Positions 1 through 7,774 are shown, counted from the first letter of the stretch. The stretch is DNA of 16,288 nucleotides from Hyphococcus sp. (GCA_021604585.1 BQJG01000071.1:1-16288); one strand, 5' to 3'. Translations and numbers: made by a program. Notes: generated from the letters alone by a model not told the origin.

Positions 1-1349
1 AATGTGTGATAGGCGACCGGCACCGGAATCGGCACGTTGACGCCGACCATGCCGACATTGACCTTGGCGGCGAACTCGCGCGCCGCCGCGCCATTGCGGG
101 TGAAGATCGCAACGCCATTGCCATATTGGTGATCGGACGGAAGCCTTGTCGCTTCCTCAAAGTTTTTCGCGCGGACAATTTGCAGCACCGGCCCGAAGAT
201 TTCTTCTTCGTATGATTTGTGGCCGGGCTTGGCGTGATCAAGCAAGGTGCCGCCCATAAAGAACCCGTTCTTATAGCCTTGCAGCGAAAACTCGCGGCCA
301 TCGACGATGCACTCCTGGCCTTCATCGATCGCCATCTGAATGTAGCTCGCGACACGCGCCTTGTGGGCGGCGGTGACCAGCGGGCCGAGATCGGAATCCT
401 CCGACATGGACGGCCCGATGCGCAGGCTTTCCACTTTCGGCTTCAGCATCGAGATCAGCGTGTCAGCCGTGCCCTCGCCTACGGGCACCGCGACCGGCGT
501 CGCCATGCAGCGTTCGCCCGCCGAGCCGTAAGCCGAACCAATGAGATTGTTGACCACATTGTCCATGTCCGCGTCGGGCAGGATGATCATGTGGTTCTTG
601 GCGCCGCCAAACGCCTGCACGCGTTTGCCGTGCTTGGCGCCGCCTGCATAAATATAATTGGCGATATCCGATGAGCCAACGAACGAGATCGCCTTGATGC
701 GCGGATCTTCGATGATTGCGTCGACGGATTCCTTGTCTCCATTGACGACATTCAAAACGCCTTCCGGCGCGCCGGCTTCCATCATCAGTTCCGCAAGACG
801 CAGCGGCACGGACGGGTCGCGCTCCGACGGCTTGTTAATGAAGGTGTTGCCGCAGGCGATGGCGACGCCGAACATCCACATGGGGATCATCGCCGGAAAG
901 TTGAACGGCGTGACGCCGGCGACGACGCCGAGCGGCTGGCGCATGGAATAAACGTCAATGCCCGGCCCGGCGGCTTCGGTGTATTCGCCTTTTTGAAGAT
1001 GCGGGATGCCGCAGGCGAATTCGACCACGTCGAGACCGCGGATCACGTCGCCGCGCGCATCGGGTAAAATCTTGCCATGCTCTGACGAAAGCATCCGGGC
1101 GAGATTGTCCATGTCCTTTTCGACAAGCTCTTTGAACTTGAACATCACCCGCGCGCGTTTTTGCGGGTTGGTCGCCGCCCAGCCCGGAAACGCTTTTTCC
1201 GCCGCATCGACTGCTTTGGTCAGCTCGGCCCGGCTCGCCAGGGAGACCTGCGACTGCACCTCGCCGGTGGTCGGGTTATAGATGTCATGCAAACGGCTGG
1301 AAGCGCCAGCCACATGCTTGCCATTGATAAAATGTCCGAGTGTTTTCAT
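1..1349 (-). CDS. mmsA: CoA-acylating methylmalonate-semialdehyde dehydrogenase, C-terminus cut by window edge
   Basis: Cytosolic ALDH-superfamily enzyme (ALDH6) that oxidises methylmalonate semialdehyde (and malonate semialdehyde) to propionyl-CoA (acetyl-CoA) with NAD+ and CoA, in valine, inositol and beta-alanine breakdown. The minus-strand reading frame is open from 1349 to the window edge and gives about 449 residues; the family is about 500, so roughly 50 C-terminal residues are missing. Visible motifs: an N-terminal FINGK-type start (MKTLGHFINGKHV), the substrate/cofactor segment GVTPFNFPAMIPMW, the catalytic cysteine in GERCMA (about Cys281), and QAFGGAKNHM, which lacks the general-base Glu of ordinary ALDHs, as is typical of the CoA-acylating MMSDH type. 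The visible end reads NVGMVGVNVPIPVPVAYH, also a family signature. The ATG at 1349 is preceded by GAGGA five bases upstream. A short palindrome GCCAATTTGGC (1360-1370) lies just before this ribosome-binding site. The family assignment is firm; the operon partners lie outside the window. Confidence 0.96.
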   Translation of the reverse strand, partial: MKTLGHFINGKHVAGASSRLHDIYNPTTGEVQSQVSLASRAELTKAVDAAEKAFPGWAATNPQKRARVMFKFKELVEKDMDNLARMLSSEHGKILPDARGDVIRGLDVVEFACGIPHLQKGEYTEAAGPGIDVYSMRQPLGVVAGVTPFNFPAMIPMWMFGVAIACGNTFINKPSERDPSVPLRLAELMMEAGAPEGVLNVVNGDKESVDAIIEDPRIKAISFVGSSDIANYIYAGGAKHGKRVQAFGGAKNHMIILPDADMDNVVNNLIGSAYGSAGERCMATPVAVPVGEGTADTLISMLKPKVESLRIGPSMSEDSDLGPLVTAAHKARVASYIQMAIDEGQECIVDGREFSLQGYKNGFFMGGTLLDHAKPGHKSYEEEIFGPVLQIVRAKNFEEATRLPSDHQYGNGVAIFTRNGAAAREFAAKVNVGMVGVNVPIPVPVAYHT

Positions 1350-1429
1350 GGGAGTCCTCGCCAATTTGGCGCTTCAGGACGACAGCGTCCCAGCGCGATG
1401 TCTTGAAATTTGGCCGGACCCTAGTCTTG

Positions 1430-1444
1430 GCAGGCGCGGCCTGC
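1430..1444. other. GC-rich hairpin between the mmsA start and the downstream PAS gene
   Basis: A perfect 6-bp stem GCAGGC/GCCTGC with loop GCG. It follows the end of the minus-strand PAS_5 gene that stops at 1544 and precedes mmsA. No T-run follows on either strand, so a rho-independent terminator is not supported. It could act in mRNA processing or be chance in GC-rich DNA. The rest of 1350-1543 shows nothing else I can support. Confidence 0.3.
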
Positions 1445-1543
1445 AAGCGAGACAAATCCACGCGCACGCCCTTCCCCGATTGGAGAAAAGCGCTGCGAAA
1501 GCAACTTATTGTGAAAGATTGAAGCGTGAGGTCGTACGGGCGC

Positions 1544-2044
1544 TTACTCAACCAACCGAAGGGCTGGCCCGCCATCCAGCGCCAGCCGCCCGCTCAAGGC
1601 GCCGACCACATGCGTGATGTTGATGCCGTCCTCGGCAAGCGGCGCCGTCACGGAGCGAAACATCAGCCGCTGGCCGTCGCAGAGCGTTATGGCGTCTTCG
1701 CGGAAATGCGGCGCCTCGGACGCGACTGCGGCATAAATATCCGACGTCGCCTTATCCAGCACCGACAAAGTCCAGTCGTCCGGCCCGCTCAAGTGAACGT
1801 CGGACAATTTCGCCAGGCTGTCGCCGAGAAACACAAAAAAAGGAAAGCCGACGCTTTTTTCGAGATCGACTGCAAAGATCCAATCCCAATCATCGCCAAG
1901 ATCGCAGTCGCGCATGGCGTCCCAGCTCGGAAAATGTCCGCGCGCCGCGCGCGCCCAGGCATCCACAAGCCGCCGGCTCAACCGGCGGTCCGCCGCCGGC
2001 GCTGCCGCCTCACCTCCAAATAATTCTGCAACATCGCTCAGCAT
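1544..2044 (-). CDS. PAS_5 (DUF1457-like) family protein, copy 1
   Basis: A 166-residue soluble protein, apparently a single PAS-type domain of the alphaproteobacterial PAS_5 family. The layout matches the family: an aromatic/LP-type segment (HFPSWDAM, about 37-44), a core strand WIFAVDLEK, FPFFVFLGDSLAKL (about 67-80), then the end GQRLMFRSVTAPLAEDGINI followed by THVVGALSG, which is the usual close of these domains. No kinase, GGDEF or DNA-binding domain is attached. Members include MopJ-type polarity/signalling factors in Caulobacter, but most are uncharacterised and I would not transfer a role. It is a clear paralogue of the next minus-strand gene, 144 bases upstream. The start at 2044 gives the full domain, although the ribosome-binding site is poor (only GGGAGAGA/GGGGCGG runs upstream). 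The family call is by recall of its motif pattern. Confidence 0.75.
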   Translation of the reverse strand: MLSDVAELFGGEAAAPAADRRLSRRLVDAWARAARGHFPSWDAMRDCDLGDDWDWIFAVDLEKSVGFPFFVFLGDSLAKLSDVHLSGPDDWTLSVLDKATSDIYAAVASEAPHFREDAITLCDGQRLMFRSVTAPLAEDGINITHVVGALSGRLALDGGPALRLVE

Positions 2045-2188
2045 CGCCGCCCCGCTCTCTCTCCCGTTCCTGCATGAACTTTAGAACAGGTTCGTAAGCT
2101 GACGATTTTCGGCTGAGGGAAAATTTAGATCAAATTCGCCGGGCGCCGTAACCATAAGCGCCAAGCAAGGGCTTAAAAGCGGTGTACG

Positions 2189-2656
2189 CTAGAGAATGCG
2201 CCCGCTCGCGGCGCCGAAAATATGCGTCACGTCTTCACCATTTTCAGAGGCCGGCAAAAGAATGCTGCGGAACGCCACCCGGCGGCCATCATCGAGCCGT
2301 TTGATTTCGCTGAATTCCACCGGCATGCGGTTCAGCGCGGCTTCATCCATCTTCGCGAGCGCGGTATCGAGCAGTGTTTTCTCCCGGCGCGGATCGCCCA
2401 TGGGATAGACGGTCGAGTATTTCGCCAGCTCTTCGCCCATAAACAGGAAATATGGAAACACATCGGACAGGCGAAGATCGACTGCGAAACAAAAAGGCTT
2501 GTCCGGCCCGAAATTGATCGTCTCCACTTCCTTCAGCGAAGGAAGCCGGTCACGGGCGATGCGGGCCCATTTGTTTTTGACCCGCTCGGTCAGGCGCCGC
2601 TCCGTCACGCGCTTCAGCGCGAAATTCCCCGGCTTTTCCAGAACTTCCGTGTTCAT
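2189..2656 (-). CDS. PAS_5 (DUF1457-like) family protein, copy 2
   Basis: A 155-residue single-domain PAS_5 protein, paralogous to the gene at 1544-2044. Shared positions include W-A-R-A-R (KWARIARDRLPSL against AWARAARGHFPSW), FAVDL, FPYFLFMGEELAKYS against FPFFVFLGDSLAKLS, and the terminal block RRVAFRSILLPASENGEDVT then HIFGAASG. The two copies differ widely elsewhere, so the duplication is old or the second copy was acquired separately. There is no signal peptide or membrane segment, so a cytosolic sensory or protein-interaction role is inferred, with an unknown ligand. The ATG at 2656 is the first in frame after a stop-rich AT-rich upstream region; the Shine-Dalgarno match is weak (GGGCGGG about 7 bases upstream). 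Both genes read toward mmsA but have separate intergenic regions of 144 and about 210 bases, so each may have its own promoter. Confidence 0.75.
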   Translation of the reverse strand: MNTEVLEKPGNFALKRVTERRLTERVKNKWARIARDRLPSLKEVETINFGPDKPFCFAVDLRLSDVFPYFLFMGEELAKYSTVYPMGDPRREKTLLDTALAKMDEAALNRMPVEFSEIKRLDDGRRVAFRSILLPASENGEDVTHIFGAASGRIL

Positions 2657-2869
2657 ATAGGCCCGCCCTTATTTGCAACCCTAAGTAGAAGATACTGCGG
2701 GACAAATGAAAAAGCGGTGTGCTCAATAGCTCCGGTTTTAATCAAAATTCAGCGCAACCGGCGCACGGGTCCGGCGGAATTCCTGACATTTTCCGCCCTT
2801 CAGGAGGGGTGACGCTCCGTGCGAGCCACCCTATAAGGAGCGCTTGGCAACGCTTTGAAGGGGTTTTTC

Positions 2870-2962
2870 ATGGGTCCAGGTTGGATGTCGGTCGCGGCGA
2901 TCGGCGTGTTTTTTCTCACTTTTGCAATTCTCAACCTGCTTGAGAAAGGCAGCCTCGACTAG
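2870..2962 (+). CDS. 30-residue single-pass membrane peptide
   Basis: A short open reading frame encoding MGPGWMSVAAIGVFFLTF followed by AILNLLEKGSLD. It has one hydrophobic segment (about residues 5-24) and a short charged tail (EKGSLD), typical of small bacterial inner-membrane peptides. Support for real coding comes from a strong ribosome-binding site (GAAGGGG, 6 bases before the ATG), the clean helix-plus-tail layout, and a large hairpin that begins 4 bases after the stop codon. A possible -10-like CTATAA lies at 2831-2836. It stands alone between divergently read PAS_5 copy 2 and the antiporter gene. I do not recognise a named family; similar short proteins are usually labelled hypothetical. 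It is below the length cut-off of most gene callers, so it is likely to be missed. Confidence 0.6.
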   Translation: MGPGWMSVAAIGVFFLTFAILNLLEKGSLD

Positions 2963-2966
2963 GAAT

Positions 2967-3005
2967 GCGGCGGAGAGTTTCCCATATGGGCTCTCTGACC
3001 GCCGC
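2967..3005. terminator. Long hairpin after the small membrane peptide gene
   Basis: The left arm GCGGCGGAGAG (2967-2977) pairs with CTCT (2991-2994) plus CCGCCGC (2999-3005), with a 4-base bulge CTGA, around an apical palindrome CCCATATGGG (2981-2990). Because it starts 4 bases after the stop codon it may end or protect the transcript. There is no T-run after the stem, so it is not a classical intrinsic terminator. The remaining 3006-3107 shows no clear element apart from a weak AAAGG before the antiporter ATG. Confidence 0.4.
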
Positions 3006-3107
3006 CTCGAACCCGTTGGGCGCTGATCGGCGAGACCGTCTGATTGGCCCTCAGTGTCAGGCTCGGCTCGTTAACATCATCACCGGCGCAAAACGCAAAG
3101 GCGTTTC

Positions 3108-4085
3108 ATGATCCCCGAGATCGCACCTCAAATTGCTTATATTATTCTTGGTCTCGCGCTTTTGCTCATTGCAGGCGACATGCTGGTGCGCGGCGCCGTC
3201 AGTCTCGCCGCCGCTCTCAAAATTCCCGCGCTGCTTGTCAGCCTGACCATCGTCGCCTTCGGCACGTCGGCGCCGGAACTGGTGGTGACCGTGCAGGCGG
3301 TGATCACTGGCAATGACGGCATCGCGCTGGGCAATATTATCGGCTCGAACATCGCCAATATTTTTCTGGTGCTGGGGCTTCCCGCGCTAATCTATCCGGT
3401 GACGACGCATGTGCCGGGGCTGCGCCGTCACGCCGTCATTATGTTGATCGCAACAGCCGCGTTTCTCGCCGCCGCCTATGGGCCGGGCTTGATCGATACG
3501 AAGATCGGCGCGGGTCTGTTTGTCGGCATCATCGCTTATGTCAGCTACATGCTGATCCGCGCCAGTTCCGGCAAAGCGGATGATCCGATCCTTGATGAAG
3601 TGGAGGAATATAAAGTGACGGGCGGCGTCACGCTGAAGACCGTCGGTTTTCTGATCGCCGGCCTCATCGGCTTGCCGCTTGGCGCGCATTTGCTGGTGAG
3701 CAACGGTTCCAGCCTCGCCTATGGCCTTGGGGTGCGCGAAGAGCTGATCGGCCTGACGATTGTCGCCTTTGGCACCTCCCTGCCTGAACTGGCGACCGTC
3801 TTCGCCGCGGCGATCCACAAAAAATCCGACGTGGCGATTGGCGGCGTGGTCGGCTCCAACATCTTCAACATTCTCGCCGTTGGCGGCGCTGCGGGTCTTG
3901 CCGGCACCGCCTATTTCGACAGCGAGTCGCTGATCCTCGATCTGCCGGTGATGGCGATTGCAGCGGTCGCGCTCGCCGCCTTCGTGATTTCGCGCAAAGA
4001 CATCAACCGCATCTGGGGCCTTATTTTCACCCTCGCTTATGTTGTCTTTATGATCCTGCTCGCCACCAACGCCGGGGCGTTTTAG
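3108..4085 (+). CDS. Calcium/sodium antiporter, CaCA family (YrbG-like)
   Basis: An inner-membrane cation exchanger of the Ca2+:cation antiporter superfamily, expected to move Ca2+ out against Na+ (or a related ion). The 325-residue length and about ten hydrophobic segments suit the bacterial YrbG/NCX_Mj type. Both signature alpha repeats are present: alpha-1 at residues 47-84 (FGTSAPELVV ... GNIIGSNIANI) and alpha-2 at 217-254 (FGTSLPELAT ... GGVVGSNIFNI), each with the ion-binding Glu in the GTSxPE motif (about Glu57 and Glu227). The hydrophilic stretch at about 153-172, rich in Asp/Glu (KADDPILDEVEEYK), is the usual cytosolic loop between the two halves. The ATG follows a weak AAAGG. The stop lies only 3 bases before the GTG start of the pteridine-reductase gene, so the two are probably co-transcribed, although no functional link is obvious. 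The transported ion cannot be fixed from sequence. Confidence 0.93.
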   Translation: MIPEIAPQIAYIILGLALLLIAGDMLVRGAVSLAAALKIPALLVSLTIVAFGTSAPELVVTVQAVITGNDGIALGNIIGSNIANIFLVLGLPALIYPVTTHVPGLRRHAVIMLIATAAFLAAAYGPGLIDTKIGAGLFVGIIAYVSYMLIRASSGKADDPILDEVEEYKVTGGVTLKTVGFLIAGLIGLPLGAHLLVSNGSSLAYGLGVREELIGLTIVAFGTSLPELATVFAAAIHKKSDVAIGGVVGSNIFNILAVGGAAGLAGTAYFDSESLILDLPVMAIAAVALAAFVISRKDINRIWGLIFTLAYVVFMILLATNAGAF

Positions 4086-4088
4086 CCC

Positions 4089-4850
4089 GTGCCCGCCAAT
4101 GAGACGGGCGCAGCTCTCGTCACCGGCGCCGGCAAACGCATTGGCCGTGCGCTGGCGCTTACGCTCGCCGACGCCGGATACCATGTCGCTGTCCATTACA
4201 ATGCATCATCGAAAGACGCCGATGATGTCGTCGCCCTGATCAAGGCCAAAGGTCGCAAGGCGGTCGCGCTGCGCGCCGATCTTTCGCAAGAAGCCGAAGT
4301 CTCCACGCTTATCAAACAAGCGGGTGATGCGCTCGGCCCGCTCAACCTGCTGGTCAATTCCGCCTCCGCCTTTGCGCATGATGATGTCGCCAGCATGACC
4401 CGCGAAAGCTGGGACTTGCATATGGAGGTCAACTTGCGCGCGCCAGCGAAACTGTCGCAGGATTTTGCCGCCCAAGCCAAACCCGGCGCGCAGATCGTCA
4501 ACATCATCGACCAGCGCGTGTTGAAGCTGACGCCGCAGTTTCTTTCATACACCGCATCGAAGGCCGCCCTGTGGGTGCTGACCAGAACCATGGCGCAGGG
4601 CCTCGGCCCGTCCGGCATTCGCGTTAACGCCATCGGCCCCGGCCCGACCCTGAAGAACCCGCGGCAATCGGACGAAGACTGGCGCCGTCAGAATGAAGCC
4701 ACCATTTTAGGGCATGGGGCCGATCCGAAAGACATTTGCGGCGCGCTGGTCTATTTACTGTCGGCGCGCTCGGTCACCGGACAGATGATCGCCGTCGATG
4801 GCGGACAACATCTCGCCTGGAAGACGCCAGACGTGCTGGTGCAGGAATAG
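4089..4850 (+). CDS. SDR oxidoreductase of the FolM/pteridine reductase (PTR1) type
   Basis: A cytosolic NADPH-dependent short-chain dehydrogenase, 253 residues. The nucleotide motif is TGAGKRIGR (12-20), the TGxxxRxG form used by pteridine reductases rather than the usual TGxxxGIG. VNSASAF (about 89-95) replaces the NNAG motif, Asn115 is kept (EVNLRAP), and the catalytic region is NIIDQRVLKLTPQFLSYTASK. Asp141 stands where classical SDRs have the catalytic Ser, with Tyr154 and Lys158 following. The Asp/Tyr/Lys triad is the PTR1/FolM hallmark. This suggests reduction of dihydromonapterin or dihydropterin/dihydrofolate to the tetrahydro form. Context supports it, since dihydroneopterin aldolase begins 3 bases after its stop. 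The GTG at 4089, 3 bases after the antiporter stop, is chosen because the Rossmann strand begins at residue 8 and the nearby ATG at 4099 is out of frame. The exact substrate is an inference. Confidence 0.85.
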   Translation: MPANETGAALVTGAGKRIGRALALTLADAGYHVAVHYNASSKDADDVVALIKAKGRKAVALRADLSQEAEVSTLIKQAGDALGPLNLLVNSASAFAHDDVASMTRESWDLHMEVNLRAPAKLSQDFAAQAKPGAQIVNIIDQRVLKLTPQFLSYTASKAALWVLTRTMAQGLGPSGIRVNAIGPGPTLKNPRQSDEDWRRQNEATILGHGADPKDICGALVYLLSARSVTGQMIAVDGGQHLAWKTPDVLVQE

Positions 4851-4853
4851 CTA

Positions 4854-5279
4854 ATGAACGAATCCAAAAAGCCGCCAGAGACCTTATCTGAGATTACGCC
4901 TTTGCCCCGCAGCGCAACCGCGCCGCGCCGTAAAGTGTTTGTGCGCGGGCTGGTGCTCGATGCGTATATCGGCGCCTATGAAAGCGAGAAAGGCGCTGCA
5001 CAGCCGGTCCGCATCGACTTTGAAGCGGAAGTGATCGAACCCGCCAATCCAGTCAGCGATTCCATGGAAGATGTCGTCTGCTACGACCGTATGACGCAAG
5101 GGATCAAGGCGATCCTTGCTGAAGGCCACATCAAGCTGGTGGAAACGCTCGCCGAACGCGTCGCCGATCTCGTCATGTCGCATCCGATGGTGCTGTCCGT
5201 GATGGTGCGGATCATCAAACCAAACGCGATCACCGAAGCCGAAGCTGTTGGCGTCGAGATCATACGCACAAAGAAATAA
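4854..5279 (+). CDS. folB: Dihydroneopterin aldolase
   Basis: Catalyses cleavage of 7,8-dihydroneopterin to 6-hydroxymethyl-7,8-dihydropterin and glycolaldehyde in folate synthesis (often with epimerase activity); forms a cytosolic octamer. The 141-residue protein carries the FolB fold motifs: FVRGLVLDAYIGAYESEKGA (29-48) with the substrate-site Glu region, DVVCYDRM with Tyr78, VETLAERVADLVM with Glu97 (pterin-anchoring Glu), and VRIIKPNAI with catalytic Lys122. The first 25 or so residues (Pro/Ser/Thr-rich) are an extension beyond the usual 115-125 residue length. The start at 4854 has AGGAA 8 bases upstream, inside the end of the reductase gene, so the two are co-translated. Its stop lies 2 bases from the stop of the convergent DUF3592 gene, with no obvious terminator between them. 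Confidence 0.9.
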   Translation: MNESKKPPETLSEITPLPRSATAPRRKVFVRGLVLDAYIGAYESEKGAAQPVRIDFEAEVIEPANPVSDSMEDVVCYDRMTQGIKAILAEGHIKLVETLAERVADLVMSHPMVLSVMVRIIKPNAITEAEAVGVEIIRTKK

Positions 5280-5281
5280 AA

Positions 5282-5764
5282 TTACGCTGCGTTGCCCGCA
5301 AGTTCGAGGGTTGCTTCGCTGGCGCGCGACAAAGCCCAAACAATGCCGCCCACACCAAAAAAAACCGAAAGCCCGCTGAGCAGCGAGAGCAACACAAACG
5401 CCGCACTGGCGCCGCCGGGAAACAACACCGCGTAAGCATGATCGTCCGGGTTCACGTAAACCGTGACGGACTCGCCCGGGCGAAAGTCGGCTTTGCCGGT
5501 CTTCATAAAGCGCGCCATGAAATTGCGTTCGCGCGTCGATTCAAAACTGCGGCCGTCGAATGAATAAACATAACGCGTGCGGCCGCTATCGCCATCGAGA
5601 TGGCTAAGGACGATGCCCTCCACCGCCGGCCAGTTGAGGCTGGCGCGTGCGCGCGCATAATCGTGAACAAAGAAACCACCCCCGGCGACGCCAAAAACGG
5701 CGAGCGCCGTGAACAGGATCAAGACGATCGAAACATCGGATTTGTTTTTCAGCTCGTCCGGCAT
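5282..5764 (-). CDS. DUF3592-type membrane protein
   Basis: A 160-residue protein (from the ATG at 5764) with two membrane helices: SIVLILFTALAVFGVAGGGF near the N-terminus and AAFVLLSLLSGLSVFFGVGG near the C-terminus. Between them lies an extracytoplasmic beta-rich domain with WPAVEGIVLSH, TRYVYSFDGRSFES and FRPGESVTVYVNPDDHAYAV. The W-P-x-x-x-G-x-V start, Y-x-F/Y-x-G-x-x-F/Y centre and G-x-x-V-x-V-Y-x-N-P-x-D end are the DUF3592 pattern; function is unknown. The frame is open back to an ATG at 5836, but that start would leave only 5 bases to the divergent uvrC ATG. The ATG at 5764 has GAGGT just upstream and leaves 77 bases for two promoters, so I prefer it. It is convergent with folB at 2 bases. 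Confidence 0.72.
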   Translation of the reverse strand: MPDELKNKSDVSIVLILFTALAVFGVAGGGFFVHDYARARASLNWPAVEGIVLSHLDGDSGRTRYVYSFDGRSFESTRERNFMARFMKTGKADFRPGESVTVYVNPDDHAYAVLFPGGASAAFVLLSLLSGLSVFFGVGGIVWALSRASEATLELAGNAA

Positions 5765-5841
5765 TTGACCTCGCGCCCGCAGGCGATTAGCTCCTAGTAA
5801 GATGTACGCCCGGATCGTGAACGCCCGGTTAACCATTACCT

Positions 5842-7758
5842 ATGAACGCCGACGCCCCAGTTCCAGAGCCCGTTGACGCGCCGCTTTCCGGCGCGGCGCT
5901 GATCGCTGACCATGTAACGCGCCTGCCCGCCAAGCCCGGCGTCTACCGCATGTATGGCGCAAAGAACGACGTTCTTTATGTGGGCAAGGCAAAGAATTTG
6001 AAGAACCGCGTCACGTCCTATGCGCAGGGACGCGGTCATTCCAACCGCATCGCGCGGATGATTTCCGAAACGCGCGCCATGGAGTTTGTCGTCACCGCGA
6101 CGGAGACCGAGGCGCTGCTGCTCGAAGCCAACCTGATCAAACAACTTAAACCCCGCTACAACGTCATCCTGCGCGATGACAAATCATTTCCATTCATTCT
6201 CGTCGCCGAAGATCACGAGGCGCCACAAATTGTAAAACATCGCGGCGCGCAGAAACGCCCCGGCTCCTATTATGGCCCGTTTGCGTCAGCGGGCGCGGTC
6301 AACCGCACCCTCAACACACTGCAAAAAGCGTTTCTCCTGCGCTCCTGCACCGACAGCGTTTATGAAGGCCGCACGCGCCCTTGCCTGTTGCACCAGATCA
6401 AACGCTGCGCCGCGCCCTGCGTCGGATTGGTGAGCGCCGAAGATTACAAAGAGCTGGTCGACGAGGCGAAGACGTTTCTTTCGGGCGAGAGCGCCCAGAT
6501 TCAGCGAACGCTTTCCAAGCAAATGGAACAAGCCTCCACCGATCTCGATTTTGAAAGCGCGGCGAAACTGCGCGACCGCATTCGTGCGCTCTCCTATATT
6601 CAGGGAACGCAGGACATAAACCCCGGCGGGGTAAGCGAAGCCGACGTCTTCGCCATCCATTCCGAGGGCGGACAATCCTGCGTGCAGGTGTTTTTCTTCC
6701 GCGGCGGTCAGAATTGGGGCAATCACGCTTTTTTCCCCAAACATGACAAGGAGGACGAACCGCCCGCGATCCTCGATGCGTTCATCGCGCAGTTTTATGA
6801 CTCGCGCGAGCCGCCCCGCGAAATCTATGTGTCTGTAAAGCCACCGCAGGCCGACCTCCTCTCCGAAGCGCTGACCATCAAGGCGAATCGCAAAGTGGCG
6901 ATCCACGAACCGCAGCGCGGCGAAAAGCGCGACCTCGTCAAAGCCGCCGAGATGAATGCGCGCGAGGCCCTGTCGCGGCGCATGGCGGAAAGCGCCAGCC
7001 AGCAGAAATCGCTGCGCCAGCTCGCCGACATTCTCGGGCTTGAGGCGCCGCCGGAACGCATCGAGGTCTATGACAACTCGCATATTCAAGGATCGAACGC
7101 GATCGGCGCGATGATCGTCGCCGGTCCGGACGGCTTCATTAAAAACCAGTACCGCAAATTCAACATCAAGACCGAAGGTCTCGCGCCCGGCGACGATTTC
7201 GGCATGATGCGTGAAGTTCTAACGCGCCGTTTTGCGCGCCTCCTCAAAGACGAAGACGCCGAACGCCCGGACCTCGTGATTATTGACGGCGGCAAGGGCC
7301 AGCTTTCCGTGACACTCGATGCGCTCAAGGAACTCGGCGTCGATCCGCAAGCCGAAGGCATTTGCATCATCGGCGTCGCCAAAGGCCGCCGCGAAAACGA
7401 CTCGGGGCAAAAACGCATCGACCGCACTATGGGCGCTGTCGGCGAGCAAGTGGTGATGCCAGGGCGCGAGCCCTTCACCCTGCCGCCGCGCGATCCGGGC
7501 CTCTTTGTGTTGCAGCGCCTGCGCGATGAAGCCCATCGCTTCGCCATCGGCGCCCATCGCGCCAAGCGCAAAAAGGCGGTCAGCGCCAATCCGCTCGACG
7601 GCGTTTCGGGCATCGGCGCGAAACGTAAACGCGCCCTTCTCAACCATTTCGGCTCAGCCAAAGAAATCGCCCGCGCCAAACCGCAAGACCTGCAGGCCGT
7701 CGAAGGCGTCTCGGCCGCGCTGGCGCAGAAGATTTACGACTATTTTCATGGGGGGTGA
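5842..7758 (+). CDS. uvrC: UvrABC excinuclease subunit C
   Basis: The nuclease that makes both incisions (3' then 5') around bulky DNA lesions in nucleotide excision repair, after UvrA/UvrB loading. The 638-residue length is typical. Domains in order: GIY-YIG nuclease (about 29-110; KPGVYRMYG, VLYVGKAKNLKNRV, and TETEALLLEANLIKQLKPRY); a cysteine region (CLLHQIKRCAAPCVG, about 175-195) that may hold the Fe-S cluster known in UvrC; the UVR domain that contacts UvrB (about 210-245; DFESAAKLRDRI); the RNase H-like 5' nuclease with Asp411 in DNSH, Asp482 in IIDGGKGQL and His565 in DEAHRFAI; and a tandem helix-hairpin-helix (about 585-635; GVSGIGAKRKRALL and VEGVSAALAQKI). All key residues are present. 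No good Shine-Dalgarno precedes the ATG (upstream ends TTAACCATTACCT), so translation may be leaderless or weak. It is normally close to pgsA in this class; here about 4.9 kb intervenes. Confidence 0.97.
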   Translation: MNADAPVPEPVDAPLSGAALIADHVTRLPAKPGVYRMYGAKNDVLYVGKAKNLKNRVTSYAQGRGHSNRIARMISETRAMEFVVTATETEALLLEANLIKQLKPRYNVILRDDKSFPFILVAEDHEAPQIVKHRGAQKRPGSYYGPFASAGAVNRTLNTLQKAFLLRSCTDSVYEGRTRPCLLHQIKRCAAPCVGLVSAEDYKELVDEAKTFLSGESAQIQRTLSKQMEQASTDLDFESAAKLRDRIRALSYIQGTQDINPGGVSEADVFAIHSEGGQSCVQVFFFRGGQNWGNHAFFPKHDKEDEPPAILDAFIAQFYDSREPPREIYVSVKPPQADLLSEALTIKANRKVAIHEPQRGEKRDLVKAAEMNAREALSRRMAESASQQKSLRQLADILGLEAPPERIEVYDNSHIQGSNAIGAMIVAGPDGFIKNQYRKFNIKTEGLAPGDDFGMMREVLTRRFARLLKDEDAERPDLVIIDGGKGQLSVTLDALKELGVDPQAEGICIIGVAKGRRENDSGQKRIDRTMGAVGEQVVMPGREPFTLPPRDPGLFVLQRLRDEAHRFAIGAHRAKRKKAVSANPLDGVSGIGAKRKRALLNHFGSAKEIARAKPQDLQAVEGVSAALAQKIYDYFHGG

Positions 7759-7774
7759 GACGGACGGCGGCTGG

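Noticed and set aside
6..1281. Several plus-strand open frames across the left end
   Set aside because: They are antisense shadows of mmsA, whose minus-strand frame carries intact ALDH motifs; none shows a domain of its own.
3387..4196. 269-residue minus-strand open frame opposite the antiporter
   Set aside because: Rich in Arg, His, Asp and Gly with no hydrophobic core, as expected from the antisense of a GC-rich membrane protein gene.
5765..5836. Upstream extension of the DUF3592 protein to 5836
   Set aside because: It would leave 5 bases to the divergent uvrC start and adds a non-hydrophobic, poorly conserved-looking segment; the start at 5764 has a better ribosome-binding site.
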